Assembly (NCBI RefSeq): GCF_025567365.1 | Contig: NZ_JAOQJG010000003.1 | Span: 248,001-312,000, forward strand | Origin: Anaerostipes amylophilus | Lineage (GTDB): Bacteria; Bacillota; Clostridia; Lachnospirales; Lachnospiraceae | Length of the DNA: 64,000 nucleotides | Direction: 5' to 3' | Shown: positions 1 to 8,318 of the stretch, one piece after another | Layout of the letters: every line of letters starts with the position of its first letter | How positions within the stretch are numbered: the first letter of the stretch is position 1 | Notes under the pieces: generated by a model | Told to the model about the DNA's origin: nothing | The model's database searches: none | Seen by the model: the letters and a program-made list of their open reading frames with translations, nothing else | Translations under genes and position numbers: made by a program

Positions 1-1
1 G

Positions 2-316
2 TTATTTCCACCACTGGGAGCGTTTTTTAATTCTCTCCCACAGGCAGTGCTTGGTGGATGTACGGTTATGATGTTTGGATCTATCATGTATGAAGGAATC
101 AAGATGTTAAAAGAATGTGAGTTTGATGATCGTACAATGGTGATTGTATCTTTAGCATTTTGTATCGGAGTTGGACTGACTCAGACATCTGGAAACTTTT
201 TTGCAGCATTTCCGAAGGAAGTTGGGGATATCTTTAATGGGAATGCAGTTGCGGGAGTCTTTGTAGTGTCATTAATTTTGAGTTTAGTACTTCCTAAAAG
301 TAAAAAAAGTGAATAA
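2..316 (+). CDS. Uracil/xanthine permease (NCS2 family), C-terminal part
   Basis: The reading frame is open from the window edge to TAA at 314-316, so only the last ~104 residues are present. The piece begins LFPPLGAFFNSLPQAVLGG and continues into hydrophobic segments (GCTVMMFGSIMYEGIKML and VFVVSLILSLVLP), the typical last transmembrane part of nucleobase:cation symporters of the NCS2 family, which import uracil or xanthine with a proton or sodium ion. The short KSKKSE tail would be cytoplasmic. Substrate cannot be told from this fragment. It converges on the next gene across a very long inverted repeat that probably stops transcription from both sides. Confidence 0.8.
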   Translation, partial: LFPPLGAFFNSLPQAVLGGCTVMMFGSIMYEGIKMLKECEFDDRTMVIVSLAFCIGVGLTQTSGNFFAAFPKEVGDIFNGNAVAGVFVVSLILSLVLPKSKKSE

Positions 317-320
317 TATT

Positions 321-426
321 TATAATCTTTGAGTATGTTACAAAAATAAAAAAATAGATGGTACGCGAAACATGAATTTCATGTACCATCTATTTTTTTA
401 TTTTTATAACATACGCGAAGGTTATA
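321..426. terminator. Long inverted repeat (two 44-base arms) between convergent genes
   Basis: Arm 321-364 and arm 383-426 are reverse complements with only 4 mismatches in 44 positions; the 18-base loop contains a further GAAA/TTTC pair. The inner stem (ATAGATGGTAC with its complement) is flanked by A-runs on the left and T-runs on the right, so it works as an intrinsic terminator in either direction for the convergent permease and phosphodiesterase. The arms are far longer than a normal terminator needs, so it could also be a small palindromic element. Confidence 0.7.
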
Positions 427-465
427 GATACTATTTAGGTATATTTATTTGAGAAACGAAAAGAA

Positions 466-1002
466 TTAAAGGGTATGATATATGTCACCTTCTAAAGTTT
501 TCCATAAAAACTTTTTATCTTCATAAATCATATAGCCATGTTCAGATTCTTCTTTAGGAATTGACACAGATCCTGGATTTAAATACAAAAAGTTATCATA
601 TTCTTCCCAAGCTGGAATATGTGTATGCCCAGTTAACAGAATATCTCCTTTATGTAATTTTGGAGGATTCGCTGGTGAGTTTATGTGTCCGTGGGTTGCG
701 TAGATTGTTTGTTCGTCGATGTATAGAATACAGGATTCACTTAATACAGGAAAGTTTAGTACCATCTGGTCGACTTCGGCTTCGCAGTTTCCTCTCACAC
801 AGATCAACTGGTCACTGATGGAATTTAGCATTTCGATGACTTGTTTTGGCGCGTAGTCTTTTGGAAGGTCGTTTCTTGGTCCGTGATAAAGTAAATCTCC
901 TAAGAGAAGTAATTTATCAGGCTGTTCTTTTTTATAAGCTTCCATTAATTGTCTACAATAATAAGCAGATCCGTGAATATCGGATGCGATCATTAATTTC
1001 AT
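466..1002 (-). CDS. yfcE: YfcE-type phosphodiesterase (calcineurin-like metallophosphoesterase)
   Basis: 178 residues, close to the ~180 usual for YfcE. Metal-binding motifs occur in the family order: SDIHG near the N-terminus, GDLLYHGPRN, GNCE, THGH and GHTHIP. The family hydrolyses phosphodiester bonds using two divalent metals in the cytoplasm; the natural substrate is not known. A longer frame opens with TTG at 1017, but the ATG at 1002 has a GAGGT ribosome site seven bases upstream and gives the family start MKLMIASDIHG, so I chose it. It is transcribed divergently from topoisomerase III and converges on the permease. Confidence 0.88.
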   Translation of the reverse strand: MKLMIASDIHGSAYYCRQLMEAYKKEQPDKLLLLGDLLYHGPRNDLPKDYAPKQVIEMLNSISDQLICVRGNCEAEVDQMVLNFPVLSESCILYIDEQTIYATHGHINSPANPPKLHKGDILLTGHTHIPAWEEYDNFLYLNPGSVSIPKEESEHGYMIYEDKKFLWKTLEGDIYHTL

Positions 1003-1127
1003 ATGTAAATACCTCAATTCTTTAAAAGTACGATAAAATATCTTTGTTTCAGTATATCACAAAATATGTTAAAATGGTCGGGACGATAAATTTGAGATGA
1101 TAATTTTAGAAAGGTTTAAAGAATAAA

Positions 1128-3236
1128 ATGAAACGATTAGTATTAGCGGAGAAGCCTTCGGTTGGGCGTGATATTGCGAGAGTTCTTGGCTGTAAAAATG
1201 AAACGCATAGTTATATCGAAGGAAATGATTATATTGTAACATGGGCATTAGGACATTTAGTGTCTTTGGCAGATCCGGAGCAGTATGGAAAAAAGTATAA
1301 AGAATGGAATATGGATGTCCTTCCAATGATGCCCAAACACTGGAAATTGACTGTGTTAAAAAAGACATCCAAACAGTTTCAGATAGTGAAGAAACTACTT
1401 CTTCGAAATGACATCAAAGACGTGATCATTGCAACTGATGCTGGAAGAGAAGGAGAACTGGTTGCCAGATGGATCTTACAGATGTCAGGAAATAAGAAAC
1501 CGATCTATCGTTTGTGGATATCTTCGGTAACAGATAAAGCGATCAAAGATGGTTTTGCACATTTAAAACAGGGAAAAGAATATGACAATCTCTTTCGTGC
1601 GGCAAGATCAAGGGCAGAAGCAGACTGGTTAGTTGGAATCAATGCGACAAGAGCTTTGACATGTAAATATAACGCACAGTTATCTTGCGGACGTGTGCAG
1701 ACACCAACGCTGGCAATGATCATGAATCGTGAGCAGGAAATTCGAAATTTCAAACCTCAGAAATATTATGGATATAAGATTTTTGCAACAGGAATGAATT
1801 TCACATGGGAAAATCAAAAAGGGAACCAGAGAATTTCCGATAAGAAATGGGCAGAGGAACTTGGAAAGAAATTAAGAGGTCATGATCTTGTGATCACAGA
1901 AGTTTCCAAAAAAGAGAAGAAGAATTATGCACCAGAACTTTACGATCTGACAACACTGCAGAAAGAAGCCAGCAAACGCTATGGATTCTCACCAAAACAG
2001 ACATTAAATATCATGCAGAGCCTTTATGAGCATCACAAAGTATTGACGTATCCAAGAACAGATTCCAGATATTTAACCAATGATATGACAGAGACATTAA
2101 AAGACAGGATCAAAGCGTGTCAGAATGGATCATACAAAAAGGCAGCAGCGGCATTATTAAGAAAAGAGATTAAAGCAAGCAGTCGTTTTATCAACAATAA
2201 GAAAGTATCCGATCATCATGCGATCATTCCAACAGAACAGTATGCATCTTTGACAAGTTTCAGCTCTGATGAACGAAAGATCTACGATATGGTTGTTGCA
2301 AGATTTTTAGCTGTTTTATCTGAACCAGCAATTTCCGAACAACTTTCTGTAAAAGCAAGTGTAAATGGGGAGTTATTCCGTGCAAAAGCAGAGAATATCA
2401 AACAAATTGGATGGAGAGAACTTTACGAAGAAGAAACAGGATCAAAAGATATGATCAAAGCAGGAAATATTCCAGTCAAAGGAAAAGAATATTCTGTTGG
2501 TACGATCTCTATGACAGAAGGAACAACCAATCCACCAGGACGTTATACTGAAGGAACATTAATTGATCAGATGGATAAAAAAGGTCTTGGAACGGTTGCA
2601 ACAAGAGCAGATATCATTGATAAACTATTTAACAGTTACCTTCTTGAAAAGAAAGGAAATGAAATTCACATCACATCCAAAGGAAAGCAGTTATTAGAAC
2701 TTGTTCCAGAAGATCTTAAAAAAGCAGAACTAACCGCTGACTGGGAAAAGAAACTGACAGCAATTTCGAAAGGAAAACAAAATGATCAGAAATTTATGAG
2801 AGAAATCTCAGATTATACACAGGCATTGATCAAAGATATTAAAACATCCGATGGAAAATTCAGACATGATAATGTGACAAGACATCGTTGCCCAGAATGT
2901 GGAAAATTCTTATTAGAAGTCAATGGGAAACATGGAAAACGTCTGGTATGTCAGGATCGCACCTGTGGGTATAAAAAGACAATTTCAAGAATCACAAATG
3001 CAAGATGTCCAGTATGTCATAAGAAAATGGAAATGGTCGGAGAAGGTGAAGGACAGAAGTTTGTATGCGTTTGCGGATATAAGGAAAAACTGTCTGCATT
3101 TAAACAGAGAAAAGAAAAACAGGGTTCTGGAATGAGTAAGAAGGAAGTGAACCGGTATTTGAAGAAACAGCAGAAAGAGGCAGAACAGCCAATTAATAAT
3201 GCATTTGCGGAGGCTTTTGCGAAAATTAAACTGTAG
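1128..3236 (+). CDS. topB: DNA topoisomerase III (with C-terminal zinc ribbons)
   Basis: 702-residue type IA topoisomerase that cuts and passes single DNA strands. The TOPRIM domain is at the N-terminus (LAEKPSVGRDIA, then ATDAGREGE), and the catalytic tyrosine is Y308 in TYPRTDSRYL. The C-terminal ~100 residues carry two zinc-ribbon modules (CPECGKF..CQDRTCGY and CPVCHKKM..CVCGYK). AAAGG upstream of the ATG serves as ribosome site. A second topoisomerase III lacking the zinc ribbons lies at 29231. The family decatenates replication and recombination intermediates; plasmid and conjugative versions also exist, but this one sits among housekeeping genes. Confidence 0.95.
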   Translation: MKRLVLAEKPSVGRDIARVLGCKNETHSYIEGNDYIVTWALGHLVSLADPEQYGKKYKEWNMDVLPMMPKHWKLTVLKKTSKQFQIVKKLLLRNDIKDVIIATDAGREGELVARWILQMSGNKKPIYRLWISSVTDKAIKDGFAHLKQGKEYDNLFRAARSRAEADWLVGINATRALTCKYNAQLSCGRVQTPTLAMIMNREQEIRNFKPQKYYGYKIFATGMNFTWENQKGNQRISDKKWAEELGKKLRGHDLVITEVSKKEKKNYAPELYDLTTLQKEASKRYGFSPKQTLNIMQSLYEHHKVLTYPRTDSRYLTNDMTETLKDRIKACQNGSYKKAAAALLRKEIKASSRFINNKKVSDHHAIIPTEQYASLTSFSSDERKIYDMVVARFLAVLSEPAISEQLSVKASVNGELFRAKAENIKQIGWRELYEEETGSKDMIKAGNIPVKGKEYSVGTISMTEGTTNPPGRYTEGTLIDQMDKKGLGTVATRADIIDKLFNSYLLEKKGNEIHITSKGKQLLELVPEDLKKAELTADWEKKLTAISKGKQNDQKFMREISDYTQALIKDIKTSDGKFRHDNVTRHRCPECGKFLLEVNGKHGKRLVCQDRTCGYKKTISRITNARCPVCHKKMEMVGEGEGQKFVCVCGYKEKLSAFKQRKEKQGSGMSKKEVNRYLKKQQKEAEQPINNAFAEAFAKIKL

Positions 3237-3287
3237 GTTGTGTGTTGGATGATCTGTATGTATTCTATTCTGAGACCCATTCGCATT

Positions 3288-3902
3288 TTATCTTAAAATA
3301 TAGGATTTCACAGGCTTTCCAACAGGATTGTATTCAGTTTGGTTGTCATAATATTGAATTAATTCATCCAATTCGTTCGCCACTGTTTTCTGTAATACAT
3401 CAACAGATGTGATCTGTGAAAGGTAGGGAAGGCTATCAAAGTGTTTCCGATATTTTTCATCACCACCAGTAAAGAAATGTTCCATTGGAGTTCCTAGTCT
3501 TTGGGCGTAAGCGCAATAGCGTACTTGATGGTGTTCTAATAGATATTCTTCTTGCCGGATTTTTCGCCCGATCAGGAAGTTCACTGGTTCCGTGTTGGCT
3601 GGATTGGATGTCATTTTTACGAGTAGAGATTGGAAGAATGAGGCATCTAACATATTTTTTAAATGTAGATATTCATAAACGAGATCCTCAATTGCAATAA
3701 CTTTTGAGGAAAATTCAAAGGGGTTTTGTACTAGGATCTGGTTTGCTCCAAAAGTTGTAGCGATTCCGTTTTGGAATATAAATAGTTTTTCTGGATTCCT
3801 ATGAAGATCTTCGTAAGACTGACCATCTTCTGTTTTGGATGCTTTTGAATCGACGACAGCGACGATTCCATCTTTTGCTTTGAAAATGCCGGTGAATGAC
3901 AT
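3288..3902 (-). CDS. Conserved hypothetical protein, possible Ntn-hydrolase (proteasome-like) fold
   Basis: 204 residues. I do not recognise a named family with certainty. The N-terminus MSFTGIFKAKDGIVAVVDSK, followed by KLFIFQNGIATTFGANQ, resembles the start of proteasome beta/HslV-type Ntn hydrolases (Thr-Gly, then a DGIV-AVDS strand, then a K-F-I strand ending in a G turn). The candidate nucleophile would be Thr4, but that needs removal of three residues. The ATG at 3902 is preferred over the one at 3917 because GAGGA lies eight bases before it and overlaps the earlier ATG. No partner gene is nearby. Function unknown; the fold assignment is inference from pattern only. Confidence 0.6.
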   Translation of the reverse strand: MSFTGIFKAKDGIVAVVDSKASKTEDGQSYEDLHRNPEKLFIFQNGIATTFGANQILVQNPFEFSSKVIAIEDLVYEYLHLKNMLDASFFQSLLVKMTSNPANTEPVNFLIGRKIRQEEYLLEHHQVRYCAYAQRLGTPMEHFFTGGDEKYRKHFDSLPYLSQITSVDVLQKTVANELDELIQYYDNQTEYNPVGKPVKSYILR

Positions 3903-3998
3903 GATAAAATTCCTCATTTCTGTTAAACTGACCCGAAAAGTAAGAATTATCGGGAATTTTTAAAGTTATTATAGCAAAAAAATGACAGAAAGAATACG

Positions 3999-4027
3999 TT
4001 GAATGAAAAACTCATTAATGATATACT
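3999..4027 (+). promoter_or_regulatory. Sigma-A type promoter of ddh
   Basis: -35 TTGAAT (3999-4004), 17-base spacer, -10 TATACT (4022-4027), 32 bases before the ddh ATG. Good match to the housekeeping consensus. Confidence 0.7.
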
Positions 4028-4059
4028 GAATCTAATAAAGTCAAAAAGGAGAAAGATCA

Positions 4060-5043
4060 ATGATTAGAATTGGTATTATGGGTTATGGTAACCTTGGACG
4101 CGGAATTGAATGCGCGATCAAACAGAATGACGATTTGGAGCTTGTAGCTGTATTTACAAGAAGAGATCCAGCGACAGTCAGCATTTTAACAGAAGGTGCA
4201 GCTGTATGTAATGTCAAAGATGTAGAAGATTGGAAAGATAAGATTGACGTTTTAATGTTATGTGGAGGAAGTGCAACAGATCTTCCTGTTCAAACACCAG
4301 AATATGCAAAATTATTTAACGTAGTAGATAGCTTTGATACACACGCAAGAATTCCAGAACATTTTGCAAATGTAGATAAAGCAGCAAAAGAAAATGAACA
4401 TATTGGAATCATCTCTGTAGGTTGGGATCCAGGAATGTTCTCTTTAAATAGAATGTATGCAAACGCAATCCTTCCAGAAGGAAAGGATTACACATTCTGG
4501 GGAAAAGGTGTCAGCCAGGGACATTCTGATGCAATTCGTCGTGTAGAAGGTGTCAAAGATGGTAAACAGTACACAATTCCTGTAGAAGCAGCCTTAGAAG
4601 CAGTTCGTAATGGAGAAGATCCAGAACTTACAACAAGACAGAAACATACAAGAGAATGTTTTGTAGTCCTTGAAGAAGGTGCAGATGCGAAGAAAGTAGA
4701 AGAAGAGATCAAAACAATGCCGAACTACTTCTCAGACTATGACACAACAGTACATTTCATCAGTCAGGAAGAATTAGATCGTGATCACAGCAAGATCCCT
4801 CATGGTGGATTCGTATTAAGAAGCGGATGCACAGGATGGGAAAAAGAAAACAAACACATTATCGAATACAGCTTAAAATTAGATTCTAACCCAGAATTTA
4901 CATCAAGCGTTTTAGTTGCATATGCAAGAGCTGCATACAAACTTTCCAAAGAAGGACAGAGCGGATGCAAGACTGTATTTGATATCGCACCAGCATATTT
5001 AAGTGCCAAATCTGGAGAAGAATTAAGAGCTTCTTTGTTATAA
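4060..5043 (+). CDS. ddh: meso-Diaminopimelate D-dehydrogenase
   Basis: 327 residues, the usual length. It begins with an NADP-binding Rossmann motif (MIRIGIMGYGNLGRGIE) and carries the family signatures CGGSATDLP, VDSFDTHARIP, SVGWDPGMFS, FWGKGVSQGHSDAIR and HGGFVLRSG. The enzyme interconverts tetrahydrodipicolinate and meso-diaminopimelate in one step, giving lysine and the peptidoglycan cross-link residue. AAGGAG lies at the right distance before the ATG and a clear promoter precedes it, so it is probably monocistronic. I see no lysine riboswitch in the short leader. Confidence 0.96.
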   Translation: MIRIGIMGYGNLGRGIECAIKQNDDLELVAVFTRRDPATVSILTEGAAVCNVKDVEDWKDKIDVLMLCGGSATDLPVQTPEYAKLFNVVDSFDTHARIPEHFANVDKAAKENEHIGIISVGWDPGMFSLNRMYANAILPEGKDYTFWGKGVSQGHSDAIRRVEGVKDGKQYTIPVEAALEAVRNGEDPELTTRQKHTRECFVVLEEGADAKKVEEEIKTMPNYFSDYDTTVHFISQEELDRDHSKIPHGGFVLRSGCTGWEKENKHIIEYSLKLDSNPEFTSSVLVAYARAAYKLSKEGQSGCKTVFDIAPAYLSAKSGEELRASLL

Positions 5044-5108
5044 AAAGACAAAGAATCAATCGTTCAATAAAATGATTATAAAAAGAAATAAAATATTTCT
5101 AAACTGCC

Positions 5109-5147
5109 TTGATTTCATGTAGAAGGAACGATATAATCTTCTACATG
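5109..5147 (+). promoter_or_regulatory. Promoter of the YugP gene with a palindromic operator over the -10 box
   Basis: -35 TTGATT (5109-5114), 17-base spacer, -10 TATAAT (5132-5137). A perfect 10-base inverted repeat, CATGTAGAAG (5116-5125) and CTTCTACATG (5138-5147), brackets the -10 box. In RNA it could only form after the start site is passed, so a dimeric repressor operator is the simpler reading. Confidence 0.6.
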
Positions 5148-5172
5148 TTATAGAGAAAGAAGGGAGATATTT

Positions 5173-5874
5173 ATGTACCCATATGGTTATTATTTCGACC
5201 CAACGTATATTTTGATCATCGTCGGGGTGATCATTACAATGATTGCATCTTCTAAGATGAATTCAACATTCCGAAGATATTCAAGAGTTCGTTGCCATTG
5301 TGGATTAACAGGTTCGCAGGCGGCGCAACGTATTTTAAATCAGGCAGGAATCTACGATGTTTCTGTAGAACGAGTCAGTGGTAATCTTACGGATCATTAT
5401 GATCCAAAGAATAAGGTACTACGATTATCCGATGCAACTTATGGATCTGATTCCATTGCAGCGATCGGCGTTGCAGCTCATGAATGTGGGCATGCCGTAC
5501 AACATCAGCAAGGATATACACCATTAAAGATTCGTGGAGCGATGGTTCCAGCCGTGAATTTAGGATCTAATTTATCTTGGTTGTTTATTATCGGTGGTGT
5601 TGTTCTTGGAATGAACCAGACACTGCTGAATATCGGAATTTTGTTATTCTCATTGGCAGTTATCTTTCAGCTGGTAACACTTCCAGTTGAATTTAACGCT
5701 TCAGCAAGAGCTTTAAAGATCCTTGGCAATACAGGAATCATGTATGGTGATGAAGTAGCACAGACAAGGAAGGTATTAACTGCAGCAGCACTCACTTATG
5801 TGGCAAGTGCAACAGCGGCAATCCTTAGTTTACTTCGTCTGGTTATTTTATTCGGAGAAAGAGATAACGACTAG
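5173..5874 (+). CDS. yugP: YugP-type neutral zinc metallopeptidase (membrane)
   Basis: 233 residues. Begins with the family-typical tyrosine-rich MYPYGYYFDPTYILI and a membrane segment (~10-26). The zinc site is H103-E104-x-x-H107 in AAHECGHAVQH; two or three further hydrophobic segments follow (~125-175 and ~205-225), with ASARALKIL between them. The family is a set of membrane metalloproteases with unknown substrates. GGGAG precedes the ATG, and a terminator follows directly, so it is a single-gene unit with its own, probably repressed, promoter. Confidence 0.88.
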   Translation: MYPYGYYFDPTYILIIVGVIITMIASSKMNSTFRRYSRVRCHCGLTGSQAAQRILNQAGIYDVSVERVSGNLTDHYDPKNKVLRLSDATYGSDSIAAIGVAAHECGHAVQHQQGYTPLKIRGAMVPAVNLGSNLSWLFIIGGVVLGMNQTLLNIGILLFSLAVIFQLVTLPVEFNASARALKILGNTGIMYGDEVAQTRKVLTAAALTYVASATAAILSLLRLVILFGERDND

Positions 5875-5889
5875 AAATATAAATTTGAG

Positions 5890-5921
5890 AAGAAATCCTG
5901 CGTTGCAGGATTTTTTCTTTT
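5890..5921 (+). terminator. Intrinsic terminator after the YugP gene
   Basis: Stem AAATCCTGC (5893-5901) and GCAGGATTT (5905-5913) with a GTT loop, followed by a T-rich tract (TTTTCTTTT). Confidence 0.85.
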
Positions 5922-5940
5922 CTAAAATAAGGAGGAGAAA

Positions 5941-6233
5941 ATAAGCAATATTATTTCATTGATCCTGACACTTTGCTGTGTTAGATGGGGATGGATGTTA
6001 TATGGGCTTGGAGCAGTATTGATCTTTCTTTATCCGGACATACCCATGCTGGACAGATCTGGCCGACAGGACAGCTTGGAGAGCTGATCGGTGTGAATGA
6101 GTTAAATTATGGATACCGACAAGATGGAGATTATCAGGTAATTGTAAGTTTCGGAATCGGCGGCTGGGGATATCCAATCCGTACAGGCGGACATTCCGAA
6201 TATGTAGTTATCACTTTAAATACAAAGAAATAA
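5941..6233 (+). pseudogene. Membrane metallophosphoesterase (YkuE/YaeI type), internally deleted and start-less
   Basis: A GGAGG site at 5931-5935 is followed, where a start codon should be, by ATA (5941-5943). In that frame the DNA reads SNIISLILTLCCVRWGWMLY, a transmembrane anchor. The frame then breaks near 6015-6025, and a different frame (ATG at 5985 onward) gives the C-terminal part of a metallophosphoesterase: LSLSGHTHAGQIWPTGQ ... GGHSEYVVITLNTKK. The middle of the enzyme, with the first metal ligands, is missing. The gene therefore lost its catalytic core, its frame and its start codon. The intact relative would be a membrane-anchored cell-envelope phosphoesterase. Confidence 0.8.
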
Positions 6234-6245
6234 AGAGGAAAAAAT

Positions 6246-6890
6246 ATGGCAGGAAAATTTTATGCAGTAAAAAAAGGAAGAAAACCAGGAATCTACATGT
6301 CATGGGATGCATGCAAAGCACAGGTGATGGGATTTCCAAATGCAAGATACAAAGGATTTAAAACAAAAGCAGAAGCGGAAGAGTTTTTAAATCCCGATGC
6401 AAACGAATTGATGCAGATTGATGAAGACACATTAGTTGCATATGTGGACGGAAGTTATGATCATTCCCAGAAGAGATTTTCCTATGGAATGGTTTTGATG
6501 CATGACGGAAAAGAACGCTATTTTGCATATCCATACATAGATGAAGAACTGGCAACGATGCGTAATGTAGCAGGCGAGATCAAAGGTTCCGAAGCAGCCA
6601 TGCGTTTTGCAAAAGAAAATGGCTACAAAAAACTTGCAATTCACTATGATTATGAAGGAATCCAGAAATGGTGTACAGGTGAGTGGGCAGCAAAAAAAGA
6701 AGGAACACAGGCTTATCAGAGAATTTATGAAGAAATGAAACAGCATGTTCAGATTAAGTTTGTAAAAGTCAAAGGACATTCCAATGATAAATATAACGAT
6801 TATGCAGATATGTTAGCGAAATCTGCATTAGGAATCGGAGATGGAAGCTTCGAGAAGAAAGAAGATCAGGAGTGGATCAAAGTAAGGTAA
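6246..6890 (+). CDS. rnhA: Ribonuclease H with N-terminal hybrid-binding domain
   Basis: 214 residues. Residues 1-50 (KFYAVKKGRKPGIYMSWDAC...FKTKAEAEEFL) are the RNA:DNA hybrid-binding domain found on many RNase H1 proteins. The RNase H domain follows: D68 in YVDGSYD, E111 in GEIKGSEAAM, and later acidic residues in HYDYEG and NDKYNDYADMLAK. It removes RNA from RNA:DNA hybrids such as primers and R-loops. AAAGAGG is ten bases before the ATG, just after the broken phosphoesterase. Confidence 0.93.
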   Translation: MAGKFYAVKKGRKPGIYMSWDACKAQVMGFPNARYKGFKTKAEAEEFLNPDANELMQIDEDTLVAYVDGSYDHSQKRFSYGMVLMHDGKERYFAYPYIDEELATMRNVAGEIKGSEAAMRFAKENGYKKLAIHYDYEGIQKWCTGEWAAKKEGTQAYQRIYEEMKQHVQIKFVKVKGHSNDKYNDYADMLAKSALGIGDGSFEKKEDQEWIKVR

Positions 6891-6996
6891 AAGAAAAAAT
6901 ATGGAATCCCTTTGGAATTATACCAAGCTGGATAAATCCAAGTTTCTTGTATAGATGCAGGGCTGCTTTATTGTTTGATGGATTTCTGGAAATGTG
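6881..6996 (-). pseudogene. C-terminal remnant of a GNAT acetyltransferase
   Basis: On the minus strand the DNA reads HISRNPSNNKAALHLYKKLG and continues FIQLGIIPKGFHIF to a TGA that overlaps the 3' end of rnhA. This is the typical last helix-strand part of GNAT acetyltransferases (NxxAxxLYxKLGF). Nothing upstream on that strand continues the domain, and a TAG stands just before it. It is a leftover piece, not a gene. Confidence 0.65.
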
Positions 6997-7117
6997 CTAC
7001 ACTTTTATTTAGAATGAGAAAATTATATTGTAAATATTAAAATTGTATGATATGATTCTGAATATATTTATATAGTATTAAGTATAGTTTGAATGAACAA
7101 TGATAGGAGAAGTCATA

Positions 7118-7390
7118 TTGAAAAATAAGTTGTTTTCAGGAGAGTCAATAAACATTGAATATAAAGTTGAAATGCCTAAAAAGAGCGAAAAATATATGAA
7201 AACAGTAGTGGCTTTTGCAAATGGAAGAGGAGGACGTATTGTTTTTGGTGTTGATGATGAGCCATGTGAATATCTTGAAATTGATGAAAACGATATAAAA
7301 GACTTATGTGACAAGATGAAAAAACAGCAGGCAATTAGACGAATCGGCACTAGTCATAAAGGCTATTGGGAATTGTTGATCAATTTATAA
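7118..7390 (+). pseudogene. AlbA_2 (Schlafen-like) putative DNA-binding protein, internally deleted
   Basis: The first ~60 residues match the AlbA_2 domain pattern (ES-NIEYK, then KTVVAFANGRGGRIVFGVDDE). The last residues RIGTSHKGYWELLIN resemble the extreme C-terminus of full-length ~450-residue members, which often end in a G-T/S-x-K-x-GYW motif. The central part is absent, so an in-frame internal deletion is likely. I prefer the TTG at 7118, because AGGAGA lies seven bases before it, over the ATG at 7100. It may still make a 90-residue protein, but not a complete one. Confidence 0.65.
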
Positions 7391-7409
7391 AGAAAGGTAT
7401 TAAAAACAT

Positions 7410-7856
7410 ATGAAAATCCAAATGATCTGCGTCGGAAAAATTAAAGAAGCATATTTAAGAGAATTGATCGATCACTACACAAAGATTATCCGCAAGAAAT
7501 ATGATTTTGAAATTATAGAACTTCCTGACGAGAAAACACCAGATAACGCCAGTGAAAAAGAAGAAGCAAAGATCAAGGAAATTGAAGGACAGAGAATTCT
7601 TGATAAGATTCCAGAAGGATCTTTTGTAATTTCTCTCTGTATAGAAGGAACTCCTTATTCCACAGAACAATTCCAGAAGAAATGGAATCAGTGGAACAAG
7701 GAGTCCATAAATAATATTACATTTATTATTGGCGGTTCCCTTGGATTATCACCTAAAGTTATATCCAAAGGGAAATTAAAATTAAGTTTTAGTAAAATGA
7801 CATTTCCACATCAATTAATGCGCCTGATCTTAATTGAGCAGTTAAGCTATCTTTAA
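7410..7856 (+). CDS. rlmH: RlmH-type 23S rRNA pseudouridine-1915 N3-methyltransferase, lacking the C-terminal tail
   Basis: 148 residues; RlmH is normally about 159. The SPOUT-fold features are present: N-terminal MKIQMICVGKIKEAYLRELI, then FIIGGSLGLSPKV (SAM-binding glycine-rich turn) and LSFSKMTFPHQLMRLILIEQ. After EQ the family normally ends with a Y-R-A-x-K-I...PYHK tail; here it reads LSYL and stops. The stop overlaps the end of the convergent thioesterase by 4 bases, which suggests that a rearrangement removed the tail. A second, diverged RlmH-like gene at 10750 keeps this tail but has lost the glycine-rich turn. Confidence 0.85.
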   Translation: MKIQMICVGKIKEAYLRELIDHYTKIIRKKYDFEIIELPDEKTPDNASEKEEAKIKEIEGQRILDKIPEGSFVISLCIEGTPYSTEQFQKKWNQWNKESINNITFIIGGSLGLSPKVISKGKLKLSFSKMTFPHQLMRLILIEQLSYL

Positions 7857-8260
7857 TCTAAAGCATTTTCGAACATTCGGTAAATTTCCGGGTGTTCTTT
7901 TTTTACATTGATCGGTTTTAGATCTTTTGTCACCATACCATGTGTTGTCTTCCCAGTAGCAATCAGATCATCACCTCTTGTAACCTTATAAGAAAACTCT
8001 AGACGAACAGGAGACAGCTTGGTAAGATTTACATGAATCTGTAACTGATCCTCATAGAAAGCTGCTTTTTTATATTTGCATTCAAGGCTTGTTAATGGAG
8101 TGATGATTCCTTCTTTTTCTACATCTGTATAAGAAATGCCAGCGGCTTTAATAAAATCAGTTCTGGCTACTTCAAACCAAACTGCATAGTTACTATGATG
8201 AGCAATCCCCATCTGATCTGTTTCTGCATAACGAACTTCAATCGTTGATATATGTCCCAT
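7853..8260 (-). CDS. Acyl-CoA thioesterase, 4HBT/YbgC family
   Basis: 135 residues with the hotdog-fold signature RYAETDQMGIAHHSNYAVWFEVAR, including the catalytic Asp of the 4-hydroxybenzoyl-CoA thioesterase type, followed by the strand pattern LECKYKKAAFYEDQL and FSYKVTRGDDLIATGKTTHGMV. It hydrolyses acyl-CoA thioesters in the cytoplasm; chain specificity cannot be read. GGAGCG precedes the ATG. It converges on and slightly overlaps rlmH. Confidence 0.88.
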   Translation of the reverse strand: MGHISTIEVRYAETDQMGIAHHSNYAVWFEVARTDFIKAAGISYTDVEKEGIITPLTSLECKYKKAAFYEDQLQIHVNLTKLSPVRLEFSYKVTRGDDLIATGKTTHGMVTKDLKPINVKKEHPEIYRMFENALD

Positions 8261-8318
8261 AATTTACGCTCCTTTTCTTTTTGTTTATTGTAAGCATTTT
8301 TTAAGAATCTGTCAAAAT

